Assembly (NCBI RefSeq): GCF_030506325.1
Contig: NZ_CP120683.1
Span: 3,981,001-4,045,000 of the forward strand
Direction: 5' to 3'
From: Tunicatimonas pelagia
Lineage (GTDB): Bacteria > Bacteroidota > Bacteroidia > Cytophagales > Cyclobacteriaceae
Length of the DNA stretch: 64,000 nt
The translations under genes and the position numbers were made by a program. Positions 44,184-52,786 of the stretch are shown here, piece by piece; position 1 is the stretch's first letter; the number at the start of each line of letters is the position of its first letter. A model generated the notes under the pieces. That model was not told where the DNA came from and made no database searches. It worked only from the letters and a program-made list of their open reading frames with translations.

Positions 44184-46769
44184 TTACACCGAAACTGGTT
44201 TTCTGGATTTGGGAGGTTTGGTAGATGAAGCGGCTTTTTTCGCTGGTTTCCGATAATCTTGGTAGCGCCGGTACGTAGCTACACTGAAACCAAACATCAG
44301 TAGTAATGTGCCAATCCATAGTACATTAATTAGCGGTTTCTCTATCGCTTTCAGCACAATGTATTCCTTTTGGGTAGTTTCCATCCCCAGCACAAACTTG
44401 TTCTCTTCTGGCACAATGTTCATCAGCGTAAACCGTAATCCTAACTCGTGCGAGGTATCAGGAATACGGCCTACCATGCGGTCGCGAATTAGGTAGATTG
44501 GTTTTAGCATGTACTCTTCTACCCCACCCATTACCTGAATGTGCGCTTGCACCGCCAAATCGCCCTCCTTCAAATCAACGCCGTCTATCTGATCTACTCG
44601 CTCAATCCGATCCAGCGTAGCTACATAATCGTTGGCGAAGAATTGCTCACCCATTTTTATTTCTAGTTCCTCCATGTCCGCCCATTCTTTTTCTTCAGTG
44701 GTAGGTGGAATGGCTGATACGTGAGTGTACAAATCTTTGCCCAATGAGCGTACAATATCGGGTGAGGCGATTAAACCCATATTAGGATTTACCTGAGAGC
44801 GAGGATACAGTGTAAACTGCTTACCCGTTTCCCGATCAGTATACTGCACTTCGTGGTAGGTGTTTTCAGGATGAATTTGCACCGTATCACCTTTAGCGAA
44901 ATACGTTGTTCCTTCGTGAGCGAACGCATCTACCGCCACTGTTAGAAATGGTTTCTCAGTAGGGCGCAGTAAATCTTTTTCTACATAAACCGGAACACCC
45001 TGGGCATCTACTCGCTGGCCTTTGTATACCAGTTCGTACTTATCCATATTACGAGGTTCATTGATCCAGAGTAGGGTATTTTCTAGATTTTCGTTACCGG
45101 GATTATCTTTAAATATGAGTAAACCAGATTCATTGATAGAAACCACCTCAGAGTAACCTGATGAGAACAGAATGCCGATAAAGATCATGGCTACCCCGAT
45201 ATGCGAAATTGACCCACCCGATAGCCGGAATTGTTCCTTACCAAAGCGTAGTAGAATTTTTCCGTTGGCAACAATAGAATAAACCGAAACCGTAAGCAGT
45301 AGAATATACACCGGATTCGTTACTCCGCCGATCAGCATAACCGCTGTACTAACCAACAGTGTAATAATCAGTGGAACCGAGAGTTCACTTTTCAGCTTTT
45401 CAGGATCCATTTTACGCCAGAAGAAAAACTGCCCCGTACCCGATAACAGCGCAATTGCGATAGCAAACCAGAGCTGGAATTTGGTATAAAACTCAATTTG
45501 GTCGGCCGGAGGGGCCACATTGGACACGCCACCGAAGGCCTCTACGATAGAATTATAAACCGGAATGGATGTAGGTACCAACACCTGAAAAGACATTAGA
45601 CAGAGCGTAGTGGCACCAATAAAAATCCAAAACTCCCGGCTATAGGCAGAAGCTTCTTTCTCTGAGGTAGGAATTTCCTTCCAACGGATAGCTGCTAATA
45701 TAATAGCGACAACGGTGAAGAAGAGCATGTAGATTAACAACTGACCGGATAACCCTAAATCGGTGAATGAATGCACGGAAGCATTCCCCAGAATACCACT
45801 ACGAGTCAAAAATGTGCTGTACAGAATTAGCACAAAGGTAGCAATGACTAGTACCACTGAGGTTTTGAGTGCCGTTCCGTTATTTTTAAAGATAATTAAT
45901 GTATGAATACTCGCTACTAAAATCAGCCAAGGAATATAGACGGCGTTTTCTACCGGATCCCAGTTCCAGTAACCGCCAAAGTTCAGCGTTTCGTAGGCCC
46001 AGTAGGCGCCCATCATAATTCCAAGACCCAGAACCGCCGCCGAGAAAATAGCCCAAGGCAAGGCTGGTTTCACCCAGTTCTCGTATTGCTTACGCCAAAT
46101 GCCCGCCATACAAAACGCAAAGGGAACTAGCGTAGTGGCAAAGCCTAAAAATAGGGTAGGTGGATGAATGACCATCCAGTAATTTTGCAGTAGTGGATTC
46201 AGTCCCGTTCCATCTGCGGGGCGAAAATCGGGGTTCATAGCAAACACTGGGGCGTCGGTCATTACATCGCGCAGCAGTAGAAACGGCGAGCTACCAATCT
46301 TCAGCTCAATACCCGGAATAACCGTACCCATAATCATGGAAGCCAGAAAAGCTTGCACCAGCGCAAACACCGCCATTACCGGTGCCTCCCAACCCGTTTG
46401 CTGATTGGTACGAATAAGGACAAAGCCCAGAATTACGTGCCAGAAAATCCACAGCAGAAAACTTCCTTCCTGCCCTTCCCAGAAGCAGGAAATCATGTAG
46501 TACACTGGAAGGCTCAGTGAAGAATGACTCCAAGCATAGTGATACTCGAACAGATGGTTGTAAATGATATAGAATAAACTACCGATCACCCCGATAACCA
46601 ACCCACCGTGAATGTAGAAGGCCAAACGGGCGAAGCGTTTCCAGGTTTGAGACTTAATAATGTCTTTTTCTACTGTGGCGGTAATGTACGCGTAAGCCGC
46701 TACCAACGAGGCCACAAAAGAAGAGATAACGAAGAAGTGGCCGAGATTACCAATAAGTGTATTAATCAT
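44184..46769 (-). CDS. ccmF: Cytochrome c maturation heme lyase CcmF/CcsA family
   Basis: 861 residues with about 15 TM helices. The N-terminus MINTLIGNLGHFFVISSFVASL, the first core (SLPVYYMISCFWEGQEGSFLLWIFWH), a conserved His-bearing VIHPPTLFLGFATTLVPFAFCMA, and the heme-handling tryptophan-rich WAYETLNFGGYWNWDPVENA motif identify CcmF/NrfE. The large periplasmic domain before the last TM is typical for CcmF. It attaches heme from holo-CcmE to apocytochrome c at the outer face of the inner membrane. Other ccm genes lie upstream, separated by toxin-antitoxin genes. Confidence 0.93.
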   Translation of the reverse strand: MINTLIGNLGHFFVISSFVASLVAAYAYITATVEKDIIKSQTWKRFARLAFYIHGGLVIGVIGSLFYIIYNHLFEYHYAWSHSSLSLPVYYMISCFWEGQEGSFLLWIFWHVILGFVLIRTNQQTGWEAPVMAVFALVQAFLASMIMGTVIPGIELKIGSSPFLLLRDVMTDAPVFAMNPDFRPADGTGLNPLLQNYWMVIHPPTLFLGFATTLVPFAFCMAGIWRKQYENWVKPALPWAIFSAAVLGLGIMMGAYWAYETLNFGGYWNWDPVENAVYIPWLILVASIHTLIIFKNNGTALKTSVVLVIATFVLILYSTFLTRSGILGNASVHSFTDLGLSGQLLIYMLFFTVVAIILAAIRWKEIPTSEKEASAYSREFWIFIGATTLCLMSFQVLVPTSIPVYNSIVEAFGGVSNVAPPADQIEFYTKFQLWFAIAIALLSGTGQFFFWRKMDPEKLKSELSVPLIITLLVSTAVMLIGGVTNPVYILLLTVSVYSIVANGKILLRFGKEQFRLSGGSISHIGVAMIFIGILFSSGYSEVVSINESGLLIFKDNPGNENLENTLLWINEPRNMDKYELVYKGQRVDAQGVPVYVEKDLLRPTEKPFLTVAVDAFAHEGTTYFAKGDTVQIHPENTYHEVQYTDRETGKQFTLYPRSQVNPNMGLIASPDIVRSLGKDLYTHVSAIPPTTEEKEWADMEELEIKMGEQFFANDYVATLDRIERVDQIDGVDLKEGDLAVQAHIQVMGGVEEYMLKPIYLIRDRMVGRIPDTSHELGLRFTLMNIVPEENKFVLGMETTQKEYIVLKAIEKPLINVLWIGTLLLMFGFSVATYRRYQDYRKPAKKAASSTKPPKSRKPVSV

Positions 46770-46783
46770 TAGGAAGCGATTTC

Positions 46784-46945
46784 TTATTGAAGTGTACTAT
46801 GTTGCAAATTACGAAGCTTGGCCATGACTACCAACTGGCGAACGTACCGCTGTAACTTAGCCTTATCCGGGCTAGTCTTGACCAAACGATTAAGTATATC
46901 AGAAACAACCTTCTCCGGCGATTCGTTCTTGAAATTTACTGTGCT
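46784..46945 (-). pseudogene. Fragment resembling the C-terminus of an Rpn/PD-(D/E)XK nuclease-transposase
   Basis: A 53-codon frame with no start codon (a stop lies directly before it) encodes a helical stretch with ILNRLVKTSPDKAKLQRYV and RQLVVMAKLRNLQ and a normal-looking stop. The pattern LVxLxxLRNLQ resembles C-terminal ends of long PF12784-type nucleases, whose N-terminal catalytic part is missing here. It sits between ccmF and the RelE gene, in a stretch with other insertions. Assignment is tentative. Confidence 0.4.
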
Positions 46946-46964
46946 TCATTAAGTTATTTGTTCT

Positions 46965-47219
46965 TTAATCGTATACATCTCTACGATGTCGTACCCTTCT
47001 GATCTCAATAATCTCTATATCGTCGCTGATAGAGTAGATTACCCAGTAATCACCTATACGAATGCGCCACAAGTCAGTATGTCCTCGTAGTTTGCGACAA
47101 CCTGCTGGACGAGGGTTTTCTGTAAGCTGATCAATTTTTCGAGCTACCCGTTGAATAACTTGATTAGGGAGAGAGCGAATTTCGCGAATGGCGGTTCGGG
47201 CAAATTTTATTTCATACAT
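46965..47219 (-). CDS. Type II toxin, RelE/ParE family
   Basis: 84 residues with the RelE/ParE fold pattern: YEIKFARTAIREIRSLP at the N-terminus, helix VARKIDQL, then CRKLRGHTDLWRIRIGDYWVIYSI and the terminal IEIIEIRRVRHRRDVY. The conserved arginines on the last strands (RxRxGDYR-like, VRHRRDVY) suit an mRNA interferase. The start overlaps the antitoxin's stop by eight bases in the usual antitoxin-toxin order, so the two are translationally coupled. The pair is inserted between ccmE and ccmF. Confidence 0.9.
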   Translation of the reverse strand: MYEIKFARTAIREIRSLPNQVIQRVARKIDQLTENPRPAGCRKLRGHTDLWRIRIGDYWVIYSISDDIEIIEIRRVRHRRDVYD

Positions 47220-47409
47220 CTTCAGGGAGTTTCCCTTCTGCTTTCAGTTCTTTCTTCACTGATTCCCAGTCTACTGTTTCCTCTTCTTTACGGGATTCGG
47301 CCACAATAATATCATAAAAGTCTTCCCATAGTTCACCGTACTTTTTCAAGTCAATCTGTACCGCTACTTTTTCCTGCCTTTCATCAACCAAATATCTAAT
47401 CCCTTTCAT
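47212..47409 (-). CDS. Antitoxin partner of the RelE-type toxin
   Basis: 65 residues. N-terminal MKGIRYLVDERQEKVAVQIDLKKYGELWEDFYDIIVAESRK has the strand-helix-helix start typical of Phd/RelB-like antitoxins with a 'YLVDEKGEKTAVIIPIEEYE' shape. The acidic, flexible C-terminus (DWESVKKELKAEGKLPEDV) would wrap the toxin. It is coupled to the toxin gene by an eight-base overlap. It probably represses its own promoter with the toxin, as in other type II systems; a promoter between 47409 and 47433 is not obvious. Confidence 0.82.
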   Translation of the reverse strand: MKGIRYLVDERQEKVAVQIDLKKYGELWEDFYDIIVAESRKEEETVDWESVKKELKAEGKLPEDV

Positions 47410-47432
47410 AATTATTGTTTGTTGTCTATGAA

Positions 47433-47834
47433 CTAGCTAATCTCTTCTTCCTGGTATTTAGATGGGCATTTTAGCAGTACCTGATCGGCTACGAAGTAAT
47501 CACTGCGGTAAGAACCGATCACCACCACCTGTTCGGAACGTAGTAAATCGGCGGGCATAGGCTCATTATAAAATACTTGCTGCTCTCGCCCGTTTTCGTC
47601 TACCATCATAAACGATACGGAGAGTTTGTCTTCGGATGGCTCAACTCCTACTACTTCGCCCTGGGCGTCTTTCTTTAGTGTGCCCACTACGTGAATGTTT
47701 TTATCGTCTCCTGACTGAGCTAATTCGCTGGCCTCATTGAAGGTAACGTAGGAGCTGGCATCTCCGGCAGTAGACATAATGATGGTTACCGATACAGCGA
47801 TCACAATGAGGGCGATTATGTACTTTAGTTTCAT
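47433..47834 (-). CDS. ccmE: Cytochrome c maturation heme chaperone CcmE (CxxxY variant)
   Basis: 133 residues from the ATG at 47834; the longer frame adds residues encoded by repeat-like sequence. One N-terminal TM anchor (KYIIALIVIAVSVTIIM) is followed by an OB-fold domain (IHVVGTLKKD, VSFMMVDENGREQQVFYNEPMPADLLRSEQVVVIGSY). In canonical CcmE the heme is bound covalently by a His in an HxxxY motif. Here the site is C123-P-S-K-Y127, the CxxxY variant known from other lineages. It passes heme from CcmC to CcmF in the periplasm. It is followed by the RelE antitoxin gene. Confidence 0.92.
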   Translation of the reverse strand: MKLKYIIALIVIAVSVTIIMSTAGDASSYVTFNEASELAQSGDDKNIHVVGTLKKDAQGEVVGVEPSEDKLSVSFMMVDENGREQQVFYNEPMPADLLRSEQVVVIGSYRSDYFVADQVLLKCPSKYQEEEIS

Positions 47835-47855
47835 GGGTTGGTGATTAATGATTAG

Positions 47856-47943
47856 TGAATAATGACGAATGAGTAATAATTGCAGCCGCACCACGGTGGC
47901 CGTCATGCGGTAGCGTTAGTCATTACTCGTCAATCATTCTTCA
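47856..47943. repeat. Imperfect inverted repeat of the spacer family between ccmD and ccmE
   Basis: Arms 47856-47879 and 47920-47943 pair at 18 of 24 positions, with a 40-base GC-richer loop. The words (GATTAATGATTAGTGAATAATGA) match the elements at 5242-5316 and 19672-19735. The right arm overlaps the 3' end of ccmD, and the element fills the spacer before the ccmE ATG. It may alter ccmE translation or mRNA stability, or be a harmless repeat. Confidence 0.5.
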
Positions 47944-48178
47944 TTAAAATTTCTTTCTCTAATTTACTCACTTTCTGATCAATACGAATGGCGTAGACAA
48001 CCAAGCCGGAGAATATCAATAGCATAACCGCTACTACTACGTAGATTTTCCCCTCCTGCCGGAAGGTGTCAGCCATCGCTACTTCATTGGTTGATTGGGC
48101 TATTAATGAGCCAGTATTAAGAACGCTCAGCCATAGAACGGCTGCTATTACGAAGCAAGTTTTCTTCCAAGCTTTCAT
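47930..48178 (-). CDS. ccmD: CcmD-like small membrane protein
   Basis: 82 residues. A signal-like hydrophobic start (FVIAAVLWLSVLNTGSLIAQ) is followed by one TM segment (YVVVAVMLLIFSGLVVYAIRI) and a charged coiled tail (DQKVSKLEKEILMK). This is the form of CcmD in Bacteroidota, which helps release holo-CcmE from the CcmABC complex. It lies between ccmC and ccmE; its start is inside the ccmC 3' end with a 62-base overlap, so the two are coupled. Confidence 0.8.
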   Translation of the reverse strand: MKAWKKTCFVIAAVLWLSVLNTGSLIAQSTNEVAMADTFRQEGKIYVVVAVMLLIFSGLVVYAIRIDQKVSKLEKEILMKND

Positions 48179-48830
48179 TGTGTTTCTGTTTTATAATGTG
48201 CAAACGAATACGTAAACTGGTAAACCATAACCCCATCAATGTCCAGCCAATGACTGCCGGATAAAACACTATGCGAAGGTTGCTGTCCAAATCATAGGCA
48301 TTAAAGCCCGGGTTTCCTCCGTTACCAGGGTGCAATGAATCGGTCATACGGGGTAAGACAAACAATAAGGGAATTAAAGTAGAGTAAGCAAAAATATTAT
48401 AAATAGCACTTACGCGCGATCGTTGCTGTTCGTCACTGAAAGAGCCTCGCAAAATAAAATAGGCCGAGTAAATTAGCATGGCAATAGCTGCTCCGTTTAG
48501 CTTGGCATCGTTGGTCCAGAATGCTCCCCAAGTAAACTTAGCCCACAACGACCCACTCAGGATGCCCAAAATGCCAAATAGCATACCCGTATTAGCAAAC
48601 TCAATAGCATAGACATCGTGCTTGAGCGATGGATTCTGTAAATGTCTAACGGAGTAGATCACTGAAACCGTAAAAAGGGCAATCATTCCGAACCACATGG
48701 GCACATGAAAATGAAGAACCCGAATTGCTTCATTTAAAATTGGTAAGCGAGGTACATCGGCCAGCAGGCCCGCCGTAATGGTGTATCCGACTAGTAAAAT
48801 GGCAAGTACTTTCCACCATTGTTTTCTCAT
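48117..48830 (-). CDS. ccmC: Cytochrome c maturation heme exporter subunit CcmC (CcsA-like)
   Basis: 237 residues with six TM helices. The Trp-rich heme-binding segment is LWAKFTWGAFWTNDAKLNGA (WGxFW-x-xD type), flanked by histidines at LHFHVPMW and HPG, which act as heme ligands in CcmC proteins. It loads heme onto CcmE together with CcmA/B/D. ccmD overlaps its 3' end. No ccmA is in the window. Upstream lies a coiled-coil gene with a 70-base gap. Confidence 0.9.
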   Translation of the reverse strand: MRKQWWKVLAILLVGYTITAGLLADVPRLPILNEAIRVLHFHVPMWFGMIALFTVSVIYSVRHLQNPSLKHDVYAIEFANTGMLFGILGILSGSLWAKFTWGAFWTNDAKLNGAAIAMLIYSAYFILRGSFSDEQQRSRVSAIYNIFAYSTLIPLLFVLPRMTDSLHPGNGGNPGFNAYDLDSNLRIVFYPAVIGWTLMGLWFTSLRIRLHIIKQKHNESLEENLLRNSSRSMAERS

Positions 48831-48899
48831 AGTGAGGTTATTTGTTTACACTAATATTTTCTGATAAGTATATCAAGAACAATTACTCATGGGTAATAA

Positions 48900-49139
48900 T
48901 TACTGACGTTCTTCTAATGCGCTAATACGTTTATCAAGCTTTTGATAGTCTGTTCGGTGCTGTTCTAGTAGTTCACCCATTATATCATATACGTTATCTA
49001 CTGCGACGTGCAGTTCTTTAAAGTCGCTACGAATACTCTGTAAGGTATCATTTACTACTGAAAACTTCGCATCAATAGAATTCAGTCGCTGATTAGTTTC
49101 TTGCTTATACTTAGCGAATCGCTGCTCTAATGATTCCAT
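48900..49139 (-). CDS. Small coiled-coil protein, hypothetical
   Basis: 79 residues, almost entirely helical and heptad-patterned (FAKYKQETNQRLNSIDAKFSV, VNDTLQSIRSDFKEL, DNVYDIMGELLEQHRTDYQKLDKRISALEERQ). It has no signal peptide or TM segment. Such short proteins often sit downstream of Uma2 nucleases in Bacteroidota and Cyanobacteria. It is read in the same direction and 21 bases from the Uma2 gene. Function unknown; a partner or oligomerisation role for the Uma2 protein is possible. Confidence 0.65.
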   Translation of the reverse strand: MESLEQRFAKYKQETNQRLNSIDAKFSVVNDTLQSIRSDFKELHVAVDNVYDIMGELLEQHRTDYQKLDKRISALEERQ

Positions 49140-49160
49140 AGTATTACTACTTAATAGCCT

Positions 49161-49721
49161 TTATATTTTAGGAAATATATCATCAAAAGTGATTGGGAAG
49201 TCAAACGGTAAAGCCTGAAACGGTCCTTTCTTATACGATACAGCAGTTCCATAATCGCCTTTATACAAATCACTGAATATATGCACCTGCTGTTGAGGAA
49301 TATTAATCACCCAATAGACTGGAATGTCCGCTCGGGCATATAATTCTTTCTTACTTTCCAAATCGCGCGATAACGTAGCATCCGATACTTCCACCAACAA
49401 AACAACGTCTGGCACCTGTACATATTCATCTCTTTGCAAACCCTCTCGTTGATAGGCAATAATCAAATCAGGCTCAGGCATAGAGTTTCTAGAAATATCT
49501 ATTGGAATTTCTCGATCAACGAGATAGTCTTTTTCAGCTAGATGCTTAAAAAAGAAGTTGAAAAGATTTCGTTGAGTAATGAAGTGAGGTGGGTTTTTGG
49601 GACTCATAACGTACAGCTCACCATCAATAAGCTCTATCCGCTCATCGTGCGATAGAATTTCATGTTGGTACATTTTCTCTACTTCAGTTATCGTAAATTG
49701 GTGCTTATCGGCAGTACTCAT
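49161..49721 (-). CDS. Uma2 family PD-(D/E)XK endonuclease (DUF820)
   Basis: 186 residues matching Uma2 (PF05685): ERIELIDGELYVMSPKNPPHFITQRNL at the N-terminus, the catalytic Asp in MPEPDLIIAY, the Glu in VVLLVEVSDATLSRDLESKKELYARADIPVYWVI with a following Lys, and a C-terminal strand FDDIFPK. Family members are restriction-like nucleases of uncertain role, common in genomes with many mobile genes. It lies between a GH18 gene and a coiled-coil gene, apparently inserted within the ccm gene order. Confidence 0.9.
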   Translation of the reverse strand: MSTADKHQFTITEVEKMYQHEILSHDERIELIDGELYVMSPKNPPHFITQRNLFNFFFKHLAEKDYLVDREIPIDISRNSMPEPDLIIAYQREGLQRDEYVQVPDVVLLVEVSDATLSRDLESKKELYARADIPVYWVINIPQQQVHIFSDLYKGDYGTAVSYKKGPFQALPFDFPITFDDIFPKI

Positions 49722-49830
49722 CGGATCAACTTTTCAGTTAGCAGATTTGAGTCAACCCCAAAATAATTATCCTCCATTCACTAACACATTCTTGAGCAAT
49801 AGTATTCCTATCTTGGTAAAAAAACTGCCA

Positions 49831-51039
49831 TTATTCATTAGTAGCGGTTTGGTAGATAGCATCCAGTAGGCTATTCTCTTCTTTAGTATCATTGCCCAGC
49901 TCCCAGAACATGACACCGCCTAAATCTGCTTCTATGGCATACTGCGTTTTCAGCTTTACCGAAGCAGTATCATCGTAAGAGAAGAATACGCTGTCAGTTG
50001 GGCTGTACAAGTAAGGAGCTTCGGCCACTTCGTCCCAGTAGCGGGTGTAGCCATTTTTATTTTCGTATTCATCGCGAATCAGATGATAAGCCGCCCAGCC
50101 GATGTGGGTACCCTGGTTGGGCTGGTACAGTCCGTTTTTTTCGGGGGGCACTCCCTTCCAAGCTCTTCCGTAAAATGCGCTACCAATTACAATCTGGCTG
50201 GGGGCAACTCCCTGATTCACACAATAATTTACGATACTTTTTACCGAACGAGGCTTGAGAGCCGGACGGCTCTGTGCCTGAGCGATGCTATCTCCTTTTT
50301 GGTAATAGTTGTAAATAGGATACTCTCGCCAATCTTCGCTTTTAATCAGGCCAAGCGGAGTATGATGACCGGTATACGGGAAAGTGCCCGTTACTTGGTC
50401 GTAGGTCATTACGTTCATGTAGTCGGCGTACTTCATTACCTCATTTAGCTCGATTTTTTCGTAGTAGTACTCCCATCCGGCAGAAGCAAAGGTTAAGGTC
50501 ATGGGGCGATCTAGCTTATCCATTTCTTCCCGCAGCTCCTTCATCAGCAGGGTGAAGGTTTGGGTATCTTCTTCGCGGGCATCTATTCCGGCGTAATCCA
50601 GTGCCGGATACTCCCAGTCCATATCAATACCGTCTAGCTGGTATTCTTCAATCATTCGGACGGTGCTCTGTACAAACTTCGTCCGACCTTCGGCAGTTAC
50701 TGCCATATCGGAGAAGCCTCCGGCTCCCCAACCTCCGCAGGCCAGCATGACTTTAAGCTGAGGGTGATTCTTCTTTTGATCTACTAGCCTCCGAAGTTTC
50801 TCACCGGCTTCTTCATGCCTGAATTTCATTTCCCCATCAATCACGTTAGAAAAAGAGAAAATGATGTGGGTGAGCTGATCTAATGGCAGATTTTCCGGTT
50901 GATAATCTTTTTCCGGTACGTAATACGCCATAATATTGAAGGCTTTTTCCTCTGACTGGGCATCACCCGGTTGACAAGCACTAAAGAGCAATCCGACAAA
51001 CAGGAAAAAAATAAGCGTCATAAGGTTAGTTTTTAGCAT
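49831..51039 (-). CDS. GH18 chitinase-like lipoprotein
   Basis: 402 residues from the ATG at 51039, which gives a lipoprotein signal (VGLLFSACQPG); the longer frame adds 19 residues in front. The GH18 barrel shows the catalytic DGIDMDWE with acid E143 on strand 4, SxGG-like MLACGGWGAGGF on strand 3, and YMNVMTYD on strand 6, ending in GVMFWELGND. The DxxDxDxE motif is complete, so it is likely active on chitin or related N-acetylglucosamine polymers by substrate-assisted catalysis. It sits between ccmB and the Uma2 gene and has no evident functional link to cytochrome maturation. Confidence 0.94.
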   Translation of the reverse strand: MLKTNLMTLIFFLFVGLLFSACQPGDAQSEEKAFNIMAYYVPEKDYQPENLPLDQLTHIIFSFSNVIDGEMKFRHEEAGEKLRRLVDQKKNHPQLKVMLACGGWGAGGFSDMAVTAEGRTKFVQSTVRMIEEYQLDGIDMDWEYPALDYAGIDAREEDTQTFTLLMKELREEMDKLDRPMTLTFASAGWEYYYEKIELNEVMKYADYMNVMTYDQVTGTFPYTGHHTPLGLIKSEDWREYPIYNYYQKGDSIAQAQSRPALKPRSVKSIVNYCVNQGVAPSQIVIGSAFYGRAWKGVPPEKNGLYQPNQGTHIGWAAYHLIRDEYENKNGYTRYWDEVAEAPYLYSPTDSVFFSYDDTASVKLKTQYAIEADLGGVMFWELGNDTKEENSLLDAIYQTATNE

Positions 51040-51121
51040 AGTAACAAATACAAAGAGGTCTATAAACGGGCAAGAAGGGACAGGATCATCAGTCATTATT
51101 CGTTAATCACTATTCATCATT

Positions 51122-51790
51122 TTACGTTCGCCACAAAAATGGAAATAATATATACGAAAGTACTACCACAATAGCGTTCATTGCAACTAAGGTGAGTATC
51201 TCGTTGTAACTTACGCTGAGTGCCAGACCATCGATGGCATTCTTAGAAACTTTTATCACCATTAGCAGCATCGGGATGATCACCGGAAAGCCTAAAATTG
51301 CCATCAAGCTGCTGTTATTATTCGCTTTAGAAGCAATACTAGATACCATCGTTAAGGTGACTGAAAAACCGGAAGCACCCAGCAGTAAGTTTACCGCAAA
51401 CAAGCCCAAGTTCTGGATAGGGTTACCCATCACCAGCATGTATACTAGCAAACAAGTAGTGGCTAGCAGCAGCAGCAGCAGGGTGTTGTAGATAATCTTA
51501 GAAATAATAATTCCTTGAGGGCTAGCTACCGTGTAGTAGTAGATTGCCCGACCGGCTCGCTCTTGTACAAAGCTCTTCGCCACTGCATTTACCGCCGCAA
51601 ATAGCATAATAATCCAAAATAACGCATTCCAGGTGACTACTTTGAGCGTACCTTGCTGCAAGTTAAAACTCAGGTAGCAGATAAAAACCGCGCCTACTAC
51701 GTAGAGCAAAATACCGTTGAGGGCGTAGCGTTGCCGCCACTCCAGCACCACCTCTTTTCGCAACAGTAACCGAACTTCTTTCCAGAGCAT
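51122..51790 (-). CDS. ccmB: Heme exporter permease CcmB
   Basis: 222 residues from the ATG at 51790; the GTG-started longer frame adds 23 residues, and the common CcmB length is about 220. It has an N-terminal amphipathic stretch (LWKEVRLLLRKEVVLEWRQRYALNG) and six TM helices with FAAVNAVAKSFVQERAGRAIYYYTVASP, the usual CcmB core. It is the membrane part of the CcmAB ABC transporter that releases holo-CcmE. The ATPase CcmA is not adjacent. The ccmC-E and F genes lie downstream after a GH18/Uma2 insertion. Confidence 0.88.
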   Translation of the reverse strand: MLWKEVRLLLRKEVVLEWRQRYALNGILLYVVGAVFICYLSFNLQQGTLKVVTWNALFWIIMLFAAVNAVAKSFVQERAGRAIYYYTVASPQGIIISKIIYNTLLLLLLATTCLLVYMLVMGNPIQNLGLFAVNLLLGASGFSVTLTMVSSIASKANNNSSLMAILGFPVIIPMLLMVIKVSKNAIDGLALSVSYNEILTLVAMNAIVVVLSYILFPFLWRT

Positions 51791-51913
51791 AATGAGCGCA
51801 AAGGTACAAAGGGAAACTCGTAAAGACCACCGAAAACTTACACTACCGCCCAACCACACTCGGGTTCATCCATTTTTTAGTATACTTGCAGCCTAACTAA
51901 TGCACCACGAATT

Positions 51914-52786
51914 ATGAAGGGAATTATTCTGGCCGGTGGCTCCGGTACCCGCTTGCATCCACTTACCCTAGCGGTGAGTAAACAGCTTATGCCCGTGTAC
52001 GACAAGCCCATGATCTACTACCCGTTGTCTATTCTGATGATGTCGGGTATTCGGGAAATTCTAATTATCTCTACTCCCCACGATATGCCTCTTTTTGAAA
52101 AACTGCTGGGCAACGGTGAGCAATTAGGGTGCAATTTTCAATACGCTGTGCAGCCTAAACCCGAAGGACTGGCTCAGGCATTCACCATTGGGGCCGATTT
52201 TGTTGGACGGGATAAGGTAGCTTTAATTTTGGGGGATAATATTTTTTACGGTAGCGGGCTGTACAAGCAACTACAAAGTAATAATGACCCTGACGGGGGT
52301 ATTGTGTACGCCTACCACGTGCATGACCCGCATCGCTACGGGGTAGTAGAATTTGATGATAATCAGCGAGTTATTTCCATTGAAGAAAAACCCACGCATC
52401 CTAAATCAAATTATGCTATTCCTGGACTGTATTTTTACGATAATCAGGTAGTTGAAATTGCTCAAAACCTAAAGCCCAGTGCCCGGGGCGAACTCGAGAT
52501 TACCGACATAAACAAAGTCTATCTTGAACAGGGCAACTTACAGGTGAGTATTTTGAGCCGGGGTACCGCTTGGTTGGATACGGGTACTTTTGATTCATTA
52601 ACGCAAGCCGGACAATTTGTGCAAGTAATTGAGCAACGGCAGGGGTTGAAAATCGGTTGCATCGAGGAAATCGCCTACCGAATGGATTTTATCGAGAAAG
52701 ACCAAGTGCGACAACTTGCCGCTAAGCAAATGAAAAGTGGCTACGGCGAATACCTACTCAACATAGTAGACCCAACTATTTACTGA
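51914..52786 (+). CDS. rfbA: Glucose-1-phosphate thymidylyltransferase RmlA
   Basis: 290 residues, the usual RmlA length. The nucleotidyltransferase signature [32 protein letters not shown] opens the protein, followed by [42 protein letters not shown] and [14 protein letters not shown], all family hallmarks. It makes dTDP-glucose for rhamnose and related sugars. RmlB, C and D are not in the window. Divergent from ccmB and convergent with the large kinase gene; the spacer after it has an imperfect inverted repeat (about 52820-52867) without a T-tract. Confidence 0.96.
   Translation: MKGIILAGGSGTRLHPLTLAVSKQLMPVYDKPMIYYPLSILMMSGIREILIISTPHDMPLFEKLLGNGEQLGCNFQYAVQPKPEGLAQAFTIGADFVGRDKVALILGDNIFYGSGLYKQLQSNNDPDGGIVYAYHVHDPHRYGVVEFDDNQRVISIEEKPTHPKSNYAIPGLYFYDNQVVEIAQNLKPSARGELEITDINKVYLEQGNLQVSILSRGTAWLDTGTFDSLTQAGQFVQVIEQRQGLKIGCIEEIAYRMDFIEKDQVRQLAAKQMKSGYGEYLLNIVDPTIY

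Noticed and set aside
51850-51913. TATACTTG upstream of rmlA as a -7 promoter element
   Set aside because: One mismatch to TAxxTTTG and no -33 partner at the proper distance; too weak to list.
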